From an uncultured Angelakisella sp. (lineage in GTDB: Bacteria > Bacillota > Clostridia > Oscillospirales > Ruminococcaceae): a stretch of DNA of 17,446 bases. The stretch spans positions 1 to 17,446 of the forward strand of contig CAJUFK010000068.1 of NCBI GenBank assembly GCA_910585535.1, in the 5' to 3' direction. Below are positions 5,950 through 13,208 of this stretch, one piece after another. The notes beneath the pieces are model-generated. The model saw nothing but the letters and a program-made list of their open reading frames with translations, did no database searches and was not told the DNA's origin. Position numbers and translations under genes: made by a program. Positions within the stretch are counted from its first letter, which is position 1. Every line of letters starts with the position of its first letter.

Positions 5950-6309
5950 GCGGCGGAGAAAAAACTGCGAAAGACCTGCTTTGCCCCCAAAAGACAAGGA
6001 AGGACCGCAGCTTCTGGAAAAAAGCTTCGCTTTTCCCAAAACGGAAGGGGGAAAACGTCTCCGGCGGCCCTTTTCGTGGATCGAAGCTGAAGAAGGAAAA
6101 AAGATCCGGGAGGACGCCTCCTTTTGACCATCAGCCCAGAACAACCGGGGGAAGGAAACTTCTCCCGGTGTCATTTTGCCCTTCTTGGGAATAGGATAGC
6201 AGGAAAGACCGCCTCCCCCATCCACGGCAAAGACAAGCGGAGGGCAGAGGACCGTGGAGGAGCCGGAAGGACCGGGGAGCCTATCCCATCCTATGGACAG
6301 AGACGGCGG
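5950..6309. other. Gene-poor stretch
   Basis: No frame here has a ribosome site or recognisable family signature. It contains purine-rich, low-information sequence. A short hairpin GGAGG-ACG-CCTCC followed by TTTT (6109-6125) might be a weak terminator for the 4847 operon. An A/T-rich hairpin lies near 6016-6040 (AAAAAAG/CTTTT). I see no RNA gene or decayed coding family that I can name. Confidence 0.4.
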
Positions 6310-6338
6310 TTGCGGCTCTCTGGCCCATCTGGTATAAT
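6310..6338 (+). promoter_or_regulatory. Sigma-A promoter of the YitT-family gene
   Basis: TTGCGG (6310-6315), 17-base spacer, TATAAT (6333-6338) with TGG giving an extended -10. Confidence 0.82.
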
Positions 6339-6368
6339 GAGCTGGTCAAACTGAAAGGAGTTGTTAGA

Positions 6369-7013
6369 ATGAATACCCGCACCAAAGGACGGCGCGCCGC
6401 CCTTGGCAAGTACGGGATGCTGGTGGCAGGCACCGCCATTTTAGCCTTTGGCCTATACAATATCCACCGGCAGAGCAACATCACCGAGGGAGGGGTGCTG
6501 GGCCTGGTACTCTTCTTCGACCACTGGCTGGGGATCACCCCCGCCCTCATCTCCCCGGTGCTGGACATCAGCTGTTACCTCATCGGATTTCGCTTTTTGG
6601 GCAGGGAGTTCGCCAAATGCTCGGTGATCGCCAGCCTCAGCTTCGCCTGCTGGTACGCCCTCTTCGAGAAGTTCCCGCCCCTCCTTCCCAGCCTGGCGGA
6701 GCATCCTGCGGCGGCGGCCCTTCTGGGGGGCTGCTTCGTCGGCCTGGGAGTGGGGCTTGCCGTCCGGGCCGGGGGAGCCGCCGGCGGGGACGACGCCCTG
6801 GCCATGACCATCTCCCACGTGACCAAATGGCCCATCTCCCGGGCTTATCTCTTTACCGACCTGGTGGTGCTGGCTCTTTCCACCACCTATATCTCCCCCA
6901 AAAACCTCCTCTGCTCCCTCATCACCGTTACGGTGTCCTCCTTCCTCATTGGACGGGTGCAGACCTTTGGGAAAAAGGAGCCCTCCGGAGGGGTGCCCCT
7001 GGCGGTGAAATAG
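6369..7013 (+). CDS. YitT family membrane protein
   Basis: 214 residues, start ATG 6369 after AAAGGAG. The family signature region is present: GTAILAFGLYNIHRQSNITEGGVLGLVLFFDHWLG, in which the TEGGxxG motif follows the first helix, then LISPVLDISCYLIGFRFLG. Later come helices GGCFVGLGVGLAVRAGGAAGGDDALAM and a last LICSLITVTVSSFLIGRV-like helix. About five or six membrane segments are expected. Typical YitT proteins are ~280 residues with a C-terminal DUF2179 domain; here the protein ends right after the last helix, so it is the short form lacking that domain. The transport or sensory role of the family is not established. Probably co-transcribed with the gene 24 bases downstream. Confidence 0.88.
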   Translation: MNTRTKGRRAALGKYGMLVAGTAILAFGLYNIHRQSNITEGGVLGLVLFFDHWLGITPALISPVLDISCYLIGFRFLGREFAKCSVIASLSFACWYALFEKFPPLLPSLAEHPAAAALLGGCFVGLGVGLAVRAGGAAGGDDALAMTISHVTKWPISRAYLFTDLVVLALSTTYISPKNLLCSLITVTVSSFLIGRVQTFGKKEPSGGVPLAVK

Positions 7014-7037
7014 AGCGGAACAGAAAGGACGGATAAA

Positions 7038-7544
7038 ATGGGAAAGCAGATCAACTACTACATGGGGTACGGGCCTTTTCTGGAGCTGGCAAAGCTGGCG
7101 GCGGAAAGCGGGTGTGTCATCGTCCGCTGTAGCTACGACAAAGGGAGCGGGCGGTGGAGCGTCTGCCAGGGGGGGCCGGAGGTGGTGGTTCCGGATCAGT
7201 ACAGCTACTTCTTCCACCTGCCGGAGGCCGGGCCCCTGGACATTACCGACACCCCCTACGGTCCCCGGGTGAACGACGGCTACAACGCCACAGGGAATGC
7301 TGCCATCGAGGCGGGCTTCTCCCGCATCCATGAGGACGGCCCCACCCGGAGCCGCCTCTTTGTCATCTCGGGCTACTACGACGAGAAAGAGGTGTGGATT
7401 CCCCGGCCGGACTGCCTGACCAAGCTGTACGAAAAGCTGGCCCGGCGGGCGAAGAAGCTGGCGCCTTACAGCCAGCCCAGGGGCTGGCAGTACAAAACCT
7501 ACGCCGACCCGGAACTGCTTCCGTTGCTGGAACAGGACGATTGA
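7038..7544 (+). CDS. Soluble protein of unknown function
   Basis: 168 residues, start ATG 7038 with AAAGGA upstream, 24 bases after the YitT gene, so likely the second gene of that operon. It opens MGKQINYYMGYGPFLELAKLA and has a middle rich in aromatic residues (YSYFFHLPEAG, VNDGYNATGNAAIEAGFSRI) and an RSRLFVISGYYDEKEVW strand region, ending in a basic stretch. Proteins opening with KQINYYM occur widely in Firmicutes as uncharacterised single-domain proteins, and I cannot name the family. No signal peptide or membrane helix. Its TGA stop (7542-7544) lies inside the -35 hexamer of the next promoter. Confidence 0.8.
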   Translation: MGKQINYYMGYGPFLELAKLAAESGCVIVRCSYDKGSGRWSVCQGGPEVVVPDQYSYFFHLPEAGPLDITDTPYGPRVNDGYNATGNAAIEAGFSRIHEDGPTRSRLFVISGYYDEKEVWIPRPDCLTKLYEKLARRAKKLAPYSQPRGWQYKTYADPELLPLLEQDD

Positions 7545-7569
7545 CAAACGGCCTTTGGGGGCCTATAAT
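7541..7569 (+). promoter_or_regulatory. Perfect consensus sigma-A promoter of the Mrp operon
   Basis: TTGACA (7541-7546), 17-base spacer, TATAAT (7564-7569). The TGA of the -35 box doubles as the stop codon of the upstream gene. Confidence 0.93.
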
Positions 7570-7576
7570 CAAAACG

Positions 7577-7591
7577 ATACCGAGACGGTAT
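7577..7591. promoter_or_regulatory. Rrf2/IscR-like operator dyad at the Mrp transcription start
   Basis: A perfect 15-base dyad ATACCG-AGA-CGGTAT begins 7 bases after the -10, so it covers the expected start site. The ATACC-N5-GGTAT core resembles sites bound by Rrf2-family regulators (IscR, CymR and relatives), many of which carry or respond to Fe-S clusters or cysteine. The position would give repression. No Rrf2 gene is in the window, so the regulator would act in trans. The assignment is inference from the motif and from the Fe-S nature of the downstream gene. Confidence 0.6.
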
Positions 7592-7617
7592 AGAAAAGAA
7601 AAAGGAGCGCGAGAAGA

Positions 7618-8460
7618 ATGTCCAATACACCGGAGGGCTGCACCCATGACTGCGGGTCTTGCAGCCAGAACTGCGGAGAAAGAAAACAGGATCCCCAAAG
7701 CTTTCTGGAAAAGCCCCATGAACTAAGCGCCATTAAACGGGTCATCGGGGTGGTGTCCGGCAAGGGGGGCGTGGGAAAATCCATGGTCACCAGCATGATG
7801 GCGGTACTGCTGAACCGCAAGGGGTACCAGACCGCCATCCTGGATGCGGACATCACCGGCCCCTCCATCCCCAAGGCCTTTGGCATTCGGGAGAAGGCCC
7901 AAGGGGACGAGACCGGCCTGTACCCCGCCCGGACCAAGACCGGCATCGGCATTATGTCGGTGAATATGCTTCTGGAGACCGAGACCACTCCGGTCATCTG
8001 GCGGGGGCCGGTGATCTCCGGGGTGGTAAAGCAGTTCTGGACCGACGTGGTCTGGGGGGACGTGGACTTCCTCTTTGTGGATATGCCTCCCGGCACCGGT
8101 GACGTACCCCTCACCGTCTTTCAGTCCATCCCCCTGGATGGAATCATTGTGGTAACCTCTCCCCAGGAGCTGGTCTCGATGATTGTGGAGAAGGCGGTGA
8201 ACATGGCCAAGATGATGAACGTTCCCGTGCTGGGCCTGGTGGAAAACATGAGCTATGTCACCTGCCCTGACTGCGGAAAGCGGATCAACGTCTTTGGAGA
8301 GAGCCACCTGGAGGAGGTAGCGGCTCGGGAGCAGCTTCCCGTTCTGGGTCGGATCCCCATGGATCCTGCCCTTGCCAGGGTCGCGGACCAGGGGGTCATG
8401 GAACTTTTTGAGGGCGACTGGCTGGATGCTGCTGCCGAGAAGCTGGAAGGCGGCAAGTAA
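7618..8460 (+). CDS. Mrp/NBP35-family P-loop ATPase (Fe-S cluster carrier)
   Basis: 280 residues; the ribosome site is GGAGCG-like before ATG 7618. The N-terminus has a cysteine cluster CTHDCGSCSQNC (residues 8-19). The deviant Walker A GKGGVGKS is at 48-55, followed by MMAVLLNRKGYQTAILDADITGPSIPK (switch region). FVDMPPGTGDV is the Walker B/switch region, and a second cysteine pair CPDC lies at about 216-219 in ENMSYVTCPDCGKR. Family members (ApbC/Mrp, eukaryotic NBP35/CFD1) bind a bridging Fe-S cluster at the C-terminal CxxC of a dimer and transfer it to client proteins using ATP. It has its own promoter and Rrf2-like dyad and overlaps the next gene by one base. Confidence 0.95.
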   Translation: MSNTPEGCTHDCGSCSQNCGERKQDPQSFLEKPHELSAIKRVIGVVSGKGGVGKSMVTSMMAVLLNRKGYQTAILDADITGPSIPKAFGIREKAQGDETGLYPARTKTGIGIMSVNMLLETETTPVIWRGPVISGVVKQFWTDVVWGDVDFLFVDMPPGTGDVPLTVFQSIPLDGIIVVTSPQELVSMIVEKAVNMAKMMNVPVLGLVENMSYVTCPDCGKRINVFGESHLEEVAAREQLPVLGRIPMDPALARVADQGVMELFEGDWLDAAAEKLEGGK

Positions 8461-8921
8461 TGGGTAAAAAAGGCGAATTGGCGCTGAAAAACTTTGAGAG
8501 CGGCTGTAACTGCAGCCAGGCGGTACTGCTGGCTTTTGCGCCGGAATGCGGACTGGACCGGGAGACCGCTTTGCGCCTGGCCTCCAGCTTTGGCGGGGGT
8601 TTTGGGCGGATGCGGGAGCTTTGCGGGGCGGTTTCCGGCGGGGGGATGGTGCTGGGGATGCTTTGCGGGTACACCGATACCACAGATGACGAAGAGAAGC
8701 AGCGGCATTACCGGCGGATCCAGGCTCTTTGCCAGAGGTTTCAGGAGGCGCAGGGGCATTTACGGTGCGGGGAGTTATTGGACAAGCTGGCAGGGGAGCC
8801 GGGGCCTGTACCGGGGGCGCGGACGCCGGAGTATTACGCTGCGCGGCCATGCAGCCGGCTGGTAGAATGTGCTGCTGATTTGGTGGAGCAGCTGTTGGCA
8901 GAGGAAGCTTCAGCAGGCTAA
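8460..8921 (+). CDS. C_GCAxxG_C_C family redox protein
   Basis: 153 residues; ATG 8460 overlaps the Mrp stop (TAATG), indicating translational coupling. The family pattern is visible: NFESGCNCSQAVLLAF (Cys16, Cys18), Cys30, then ELCGAVSGGGMVLGMLCG (Cys55, Cys69), and later RCGELL. Such proteins are small cysteine-rich proteins thought to be redox active, sometimes with a metal or Fe-S cluster; catalytic function is unproven. Its coupling to an Mrp-type cluster carrier suggests that it could be a client or an electron carrier. The stop codon is immediately followed by a palindromic repeat element at 8922. No cofactor-binding domain other than the cysteines is seen. Confidence 0.92.
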   Translation: MGKKGELALKNFESGCNCSQAVLLAFAPECGLDRETALRLASSFGGGFGRMRELCGAVSGGGMVLGMLCGYTDTTDDEEKQRHYRRIQALCQRFQEAQGHLRCGELLDKLAGEPGPVPGARTPEYYAARPCSRLVECAADLVEQLLAEEASAG

Positions 8922-9084
8922 GAAACTGTATTCACAACCGTATGACGCCATCTGGCTGGGTCTTTTTCCGCCCTGCTGCATCGGTTTCCCTTGCCATACG
9001 TCAGTATGGCTGCGGAAAATCTCCTTGTCTGACGGGAAAAAACCTCGCCCATCTGGCATCTCCCGGTTATGAATACAGGTTCTC
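8922..9084. repeat. 163-bp imperfect palindrome with inverted ends (MITE-like)
   Basis: The ends are inverted repeats: CTGTATTCACAACCG (8926-8940) against CGGTTATGAATACAG (9064-9078), one mismatch. The exact centre is a hairpin GCCATAC-GTCA-GTATGGC (8993-9010). In between, the two halves are imperfectly complementary (CCATCTGGC near 8949 with GCCAGATGG-like sequence near 9050, and similar blocks). The element starts on the base after the upstream stop codon. A 20-base piece of its left end recurs in inverted orientation at 12239-12258. No coding capacity. Interpreted as a non-autonomous mobile or REP-like element. Confidence 0.72.
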
Positions 9085-9185
9085 AATCTCTTCAAGCCTC
9101 CGTATCTGGGGGCGAAGAAAACCCAGCGCTTCGGATAATTTCCCCTGTTTTCTGGGCACACTACCCCTAAAGAGGAGAACGCGCT

Positions 9186-10502
9186 ATGAAGGAATTTAAG
9201 ATCAAACGCTATGACCATGCCCGGGTGCAGAAGCGCAAGCAGGGGACCAGGGCGGCGGTGGTCACTGCCTTGATGGGGGTTGCTGCCCTGGCGGTGGGAT
9301 GGTTTGCCTACCCGCCTGTGTACGATTTTATCATCAACTGGGAGCCCCCCACTGTCCAGGCTCCGGAATCGCCGGCGCCTGCTCCCGGGTCCTCCCTTCC
9401 CGAGACTTCCTCCTCCCTCCCCCAAGAGGAGCCGGATGAGGAGGCTGTTTTTCCCGCCTCCGCCACCTATCTCCCCCCGGAGATCCTGGAGGACGAGGAC
9501 CGGCTGGATCAGGCCCTGGCCTCCCTAAAGGGGAAGGGAGTGGAGGGGGTCGTCTTTGACCTCAAGGACGCCACCGGCCTCGTCCGCTACCAGAGCGGCG
9601 TGGAACGTGTGGCTATGAACCGCGCCCAGGCGGAGACCGCCTATGACCTCTCCCGGACCCTGGCCCGGATCCGCCAGGAGGGGATGACCCCCTTGGCCCG
9701 GATCTACGCCTTCCGGGACCGCACCGCCACCGCCCATATGTACGAATCGGCGGTAAAGTATATGAACAGCACCGTAAATTGGATCGACGACTCCCAGGCC
9801 AACGGCGGCAAACCCTGGTTGAATCCCAATGACGGGGAAGCCCAGGATTACATCATCGCCCTTGTGGAGGAGGCCGCCCAGAAGGGGGCGGGGACCATCC
9901 TCCTGGACGGGGTCCAGTTCCCGGAAGGGGTGGCTCTGAATCTGGCTACCTACGGCAACACCGGCCCTCTGGATAAGTCCGGCATTCTGGCGGGATTTTT
10001 GACCCGGGTGCGGGCCGCCGGGGATCGGGAGGGAAGCCGCGTTGCGGTGACGGTAAACCTGATCTCCGCGGCGGGCCTTAGCGATGTCCGGTACGGAACC
10101 GATGTGGGCAGCCTTGTTGCCGCCGCCGGGTGCGGCGTGGTGGAGGTGATGCCGGAGCAGTTCGGAAACGGCGTCACCAGCGAGGTGCTAACCCTTTCCT
10201 CCCCGGCCCTGGATCCGTACAAAACGGTATCCGAAGGCCTTAAAGCGGCAGGGGCTGCCCTGGGAATGCCCCAGCAGGACGAGGGGGAAGAGCCGGACAG
10301 CGAAGGGGAAGAGGACCAGCAGGACGACCAGCTGCCCTTGGCGGCGGTAATCCAGGCGTACACCTCCAGCACCCTCAGCCAGTCGGGGAACAAGCCATAC
10401 GGCCCGGAGGAGATCCAGGCCCAGGTTCGGGCCGTCCAGCAGGCTGGAATCGCCCCGGTGATCTATTTGGATCCGGCGGGGGAGTACGCCGGGCTGGGGT
10501 AA
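9186..10502 (+). CDS. DUF4015-type putative glycoside hydrolase, membrane-anchored or secreted
   Basis: 438 residues; ATG 9186 follows AGAGGAG at 9171-9177. A basic cytosolic start (KIKRYDHARVQKRKQGTR) precedes one membrane segment at ~23-45 (AAVVTALMGVAALAVGWFAY). A proline/serine/acidic linker runs ~55-90, then a TIM-barrel-like domain. Family features are SATYLPPEIL, a strand GVEGVVFDLKDATGLV, MTPLARIYAFRD, PWLNPNDGEAQDYIIALVEEAAQKGAGTILLDGVQFPE, and a late VIQAYTSSTL with IAPVIYLDPAGEY. The FDLKD and LDGVQFPE strand ends hold the acidic residues expected for catalysis in glycosidase-like barrels, but no activity is established for the family. A very acidic insert (about residues 360-380, EGEEPDSEGEEDQQDD) is unusual. 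A terminator follows the stop. Confidence 0.87.
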   Translation: MKEFKIKRYDHARVQKRKQGTRAAVVTALMGVAALAVGWFAYPPVYDFIINWEPPTVQAPESPAPAPGSSLPETSSSLPQEEPDEEAVFPASATYLPPEILEDEDRLDQALASLKGKGVEGVVFDLKDATGLVRYQSGVERVAMNRAQAETAYDLSRTLARIRQEGMTPLARIYAFRDRTATAHMYESAVKYMNSTVNWIDDSQANGGKPWLNPNDGEAQDYIIALVEEAAQKGAGTILLDGVQFPEGVALNLATYGNTGPLDKSGILAGFLTRVRAAGDREGSRVAVTVNLISAAGLSDVRYGTDVGSLVAAAGCGVVEVMPEQFGNGVTSEVLTLSSPALDPYKTVSEGLKAAGAALGMPQQDEGEEPDSEGEEDQQDDQLPLAAVIQAYTSSTLSQSGNKPYGPEEIQAQVRAVQQAGIAPVIYLDPAGEYAGLG

Positions 10503-10506
10503 TGAC

Positions 10507-10535
10507 AAAAGGGGGCTCTCTATGGGCCCCCTTTT
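10507..10535. terminator. Bidirectional terminator between convergent genes
   Basis: A perfect 10-bp stem AAAAGGGGGC/GCCCCCTTTT (10507-10516 with 10526-10535), 9-base loop, with A and T runs at the two feet so that it can work on both strands. It separates the DUF4015 gene from the convergent symporter gene. Confidence 0.9.
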
Positions 10536-10561
10536 ACAATGCCTCCCGGGACGCCCAGACG

Positions 10562-11872
10562 TTACCTGCCGCCCCGCAGAGCGCCGGCAGAAGCTGTCGT
10601 CCGGCGGCGGACCACCCGCCACAGTGCCACAACACCGATGAGGTTCGGCGCCATCATCGCCCCGTTAAGGAGATCCGAAAGCCCCCAGATGAGCCCCAGC
10701 CGGGCGGGCGCCGCCAGGATCATCACCAGGAGGTAACAGAACCGGTAGGCCCCGATGATCCTGGGATCATCCCCGGTGAGCCACCCGATTCCCCGCTCCC
10801 CGTAGTATCCCCACCCAAGAACGGAGGAGAAGGCAAACAGGAGGATGGAGACACTGACCACCCAGCCTCCGGCCGGTCCCAGGGCCCGGGAAAAGACGGC
10901 GGCTGTCAGGGCCGCCCCGTCCAGGCCGGAACGCCAAAGATCCCCCTCGGACAGGATGATGACAGCGGTAAAGCCGCACATAAGGATGGTGTCTACAAAC
11001 ACCTCAAAGATGCCCCAGCAGCCCTGCTCCACCGGTCCTTTGGCGGCTGCCCCGGCATGGGCGATGGGGGCGGAACCAAGCCCGGCCTCGTTGGTGAAGA
11101 TCCCCCGGGCAACCCCGTAGTGGACGGCCTGGCGCACCGTATACCCGGCGGCGCCCCCTGCTACGGCCTCCGGGTGAAAGGCGCATCGGAGGATAAGGGC
11201 CAGGGCCCCGGGGATGGCGCCGGCATTTTTCCAAAGGACCAGAATTCCGGCCCCCATATAAAAGAGGGCCATTAGGGGAACGAACTTTGCCGCAAAGGCC
11301 CCGATTCGCTTCAGCCCTCCCAGGATGACCAGCCCGGAGAGAACCGCCATAGCCCCTCCGCTTACCAGAGGCGGCACCCCGAACTCCTGGACCATCACCT
11401 GAGCCACCGCCCCCACCTGGGCGGCGTTTCCCGCGCCAAAGGAGGCCAGAACGCAAAAGATACAGAACACCCCGGCCAGCCAGGGCATCCCCAGCCCCCG
11501 GGAGAGGTACTCCATAGGGCCTCCCTGCCAGCGGCCCTCCCGGTCCCGGACCCGGTACTCCACCGCCAGAAGGACCTCGGAAAACTTGGTGGCCATCCCC
11601 GGCAGGGCGGAACACCACATCCAGAACACCGCTCCCGGCCCCCCGGCCACAATGGCAGTGGCCACTCCGGCGATGTTCCCGATGCCCAGGGTTCCCGCTA
11701 GGGCGGTGGACACCGCCTGGAAGGGTGTGACCCCGTCCTCTGTTTTTCCCCGCCGTCTGCCGGGAAGAAGGGAACCCAGGGTGCAGCGCAGCACCATGCC
11801 GGCCCGGCGCATAGGGAAAAAGCCGGTGACCAGGGAGAGCCATAGCCCCGCTCCTGCCAGAAGAAACACCAT
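10562..11872 (-). CDS. AGCS-family sodium:alanine/glycine symporter
   Basis: 436 residues on the minus strand, ATG 11872-11870. The family signature GGPGAVFWMWCSALPG, the STALAGTLGIGNIAGVATAI helix pair and the FTNEAGLGSAPIAHA motif are intact, as is the late WGYYGERGIGWLTG. These proteins import alanine, glycine or related amino acids with sodium through about 10-11 membrane helices. The start begins directly inside the first helix (MVFLLAGAGLWLSLVTGFF) and lacks the ~25 residues that usually precede it. The ribosome site is poorly placed (GGAAGGGGGG, then AGGAAA touching the start), so the true start or N-terminus is uncertain. It is convergent with the DUF4015 gene and divergent from the small gene at 11941. 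Confidence 0.95.
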   Translation of the reverse strand: MVFLLAGAGLWLSLVTGFFPMRRAGMVLRCTLGSLLPGRRRGKTEDGVTPFQAVSTALAGTLGIGNIAGVATAIVAGGPGAVFWMWCSALPGMATKFSEVLLAVEYRVRDREGRWQGGPMEYLSRGLGMPWLAGVFCIFCVLASFGAGNAAQVGAVAQVMVQEFGVPPLVSGGAMAVLSGLVILGGLKRIGAFAAKFVPLMALFYMGAGILVLWKNAGAIPGALALILRCAFHPEAVAGGAAGYTVRQAVHYGVARGIFTNEAGLGSAPIAHAGAAAKGPVEQGCWGIFEVFVDTILMCGFTAVIILSEGDLWRSGLDGAALTAAVFSRALGPAGGWVVSVSILLFAFSSVLGWGYYGERGIGWLTGDDPRIIGAYRFCYLLVMILAAPARLGLIWGLSDLLNGAMMAPNLIGVVALWRVVRRRTTASAGALRGGR

Positions 11873-11940
11873 TTTCCTGCCCCCCTTCCTTGTATCCTTA
11901 TGAGGGACAGGGGGGATTCATGCAAAAGGAAGGTTTCCAT

Positions 11941-12159
11941 ATGAACCAGCACTGTTACTATGCAGAATGGGAAATGTCCTGCTGTGGAACCGGTTTCTCC
12001 ATCGGCAGCCGGGTTGTCTGGCCGGTTCGTTCCTTCTCCTGGGTGGAGGGCCTTCTCCCCCCGGAGGTGGAGCGGGAGGCTGGCCCGGTGGATTACTGTT
12101 ATGATAAGCACGGGGAAGGTTGGGAAAACCTGCATACAATCATAACTTTCGTTCCTTAG
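11941..12159 (+). CDS. Small CCG-motif protein, probably 3'-truncated by a frameshift
   Basis: ATG 11941 follows AAAAGGAAGG. 72 residues are read before TAG 12157-12159: YYAEWEMSCCGTGFSIGSRVVWPV, then PVDYCYDKHGEGWENLHTI. The opening resembles DUF6578-type proteins (aromatic, WxMxCCGxxFxxGxxVxW), a small family of unknown function; this is a resemblance, not a firm call. Immediately after ENLHTI another frame continues with NFRSLAIPREELEKEGPAP and RLDAYLVELRS, which is protein-like and has the expected position for the missing C-terminus, ending at TGA 12267-12269. I therefore think one base was gained or lost near 12140. The shifted tail ends inside the palindrome at 12228, so its last ~13 residues come from that element. 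The gene is divergent from the symporter. Confidence 0.55.
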   Translation: MNQHCYYAEWEMSCCGTGFSIGSRVVWPVRSFSWVEGLLPPEVEREAGPVDYCYDKHGEGWENLHTIITFVP

Positions 12160-12227
12160 CCATTCCCCGGGAGGAATTGGAAAAGGAAGGCCCTGCCCCC
12201 AGGTTGGATGCCTATCTGGTGGAACTG

Positions 12228-12263
12228 AGAAGCTGTATTCATACGGTTGTGAATACAGCTTCT
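12228..12263. repeat. 36-bp perfect palindrome, compact relative of the 8922 element
   Basis: 14-bp perfect arms AGAAGCTGTATTCA (12228-12241) and TGAATACAGCTTCT (12250-12263) flank an 8-base loop TACGGTTG. The 20 bases at 12239-12258 are the exact reverse complement of 8926-8945. It lacks the ~130-bp interior of the longer copy. It has no T tract, so it is not a typical terminator. Confidence 0.8.
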
Positions 12264-12390
12264 GAGTGACTGGGAAATCCGCCCTGCCAAGGAGGAGGAC
12301 GAAAGCCGCTGGGAATAAAGGGCGCAATGACATATCCCCGGACGGACAGGCATACCTTGTACCAAAAGCCACGGGAGGGAAGGGTGCAAA

Positions 12391-13182
12391 ATGTTTGTCG
12401 TCGTCACGATCCAACGGGAAGAAAAAGGTCTTCTGGCCTTGGCGGGGGACCTTTGGGGGAAAGGCCCCCTGGAGATAAAGCGCCGGAGCTTTTTGGGAAA
12501 CGGTTTTTACCACATCATCGACCGGACAGGGGGAAGGCCCCATTGGGAGCGGCTGGCCCGAACGGCAGGCCGGGCCGCCACCCGCCTGGTGATGGCAGGG
12601 GAGGAAGAACCGCCTGCGGGAAGCGGCCTGCGCCTTTACAACCCGGTGGTCTTTGCAGGGCGGATGACCGCCATGGCAGGGGCGCAGCTCCTGGCTGCCA
12701 TGGGGGAGGAGGGACGGCGCGCCTTGGTCGCTATGGTGGATGAGGACGGTCTCTTTACCTGGTGCGCCGGGGAACTGGCCCGGCGGTGCGGTCTCCTACG
12801 GGTGTACACCAAGAGACCGGACCGGTACCGGGCCCTTTGCCGGGATCTGATGGAGGGCCTGGGAGCCAGTCTTACCTTGGCGGAAAGCCCTCGGGAACTG
12901 GAAAGCTGCCGTTTTGCCGTCTCTCCGGCCCCCACCGGGGTCTGGAAGCTGTCGCTGCCGGTGGTGACGGTGAACCACAGCGGCATCCAGGGGCGGCCGA
13001 CCATCAACCGCCTGGAACCGGATCTTCCCCCGGAGCTTTTGGAGGAGATCCCAGCCGGGGTGGATCCAATGCTCTTCCTGGGGGCAGCCTGGGAGACCGG
13101 GCTGCGGAAATTCCCCCTGGATATGGGCTTTTCCGGCTGTCGGGTGGATGGCCGCCGGGTGGAGGGACTTCCTCCGCTATAG
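12391..13182 (+). CDS. Unrecognised soluble protein, possibly Rossmann-like
   Basis: 263 residues, ATG 12391 after a GGGAGGGAAGGG purine run. There is no membrane segment or signal peptide. The first ~100 residues are mixed, with a beta start MFVVVTIQREEKGLLALAG. The middle reads like an alpha/beta nucleotide-binding fold without a textbook loop: VVFAGRMTAMAGAQLLAAMG, then RALVAMVDEDGLFTWCAGELAR, LLRVYTKRPDRY and GASLTLAESPRELESC, an alternation of short strands and helices. The end has PVVTVNHSGIQGRPTINRLEPDLPPELLEEIPAGVDP. I recall orphan proteins like this in Oscillospiraceae but no named family. Monocistronic with a strong terminator. Base composition matches the core genome, so it is probably resident rather than transferred. 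Confidence 0.72.
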   Translation: MFVVVTIQREEKGLLALAGDLWGKGPLEIKRRSFLGNGFYHIIDRTGGRPHWERLARTAGRAATRLVMAGEEEPPAGSGLRLYNPVVFAGRMTAMAGAQLLAAMGEEGRRALVAMVDEDGLFTWCAGELARRCGLLRVYTKRPDRYRALCRDLMEGLGASLTLAESPRELESCRFAVSPAPTGVWKLSLPVVTVNHSGIQGRPTINRLEPDLPPELLEEIPAGVDPMLFLGAAWETGLRKFPLDMGFSGCRVDGRRVEGLPPL

Positions 13183-13208
13183 GGTGCCAGGCTTGTCTTT
13201 TTCCAAAA

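Noticed and set aside
6453..7547. 364-codon minus-strand open frame opposite the YitT and 7038 genes
   Set aside because: It spans two real plus-strand genes and their gap, with composition typical of antisense shadow.
10502..11275. 257-codon plus-strand open frame opposite the symporter
   Set aside because: Shadow of the well-recognised AGCS gene on the minus strand; it begins in the terminator.
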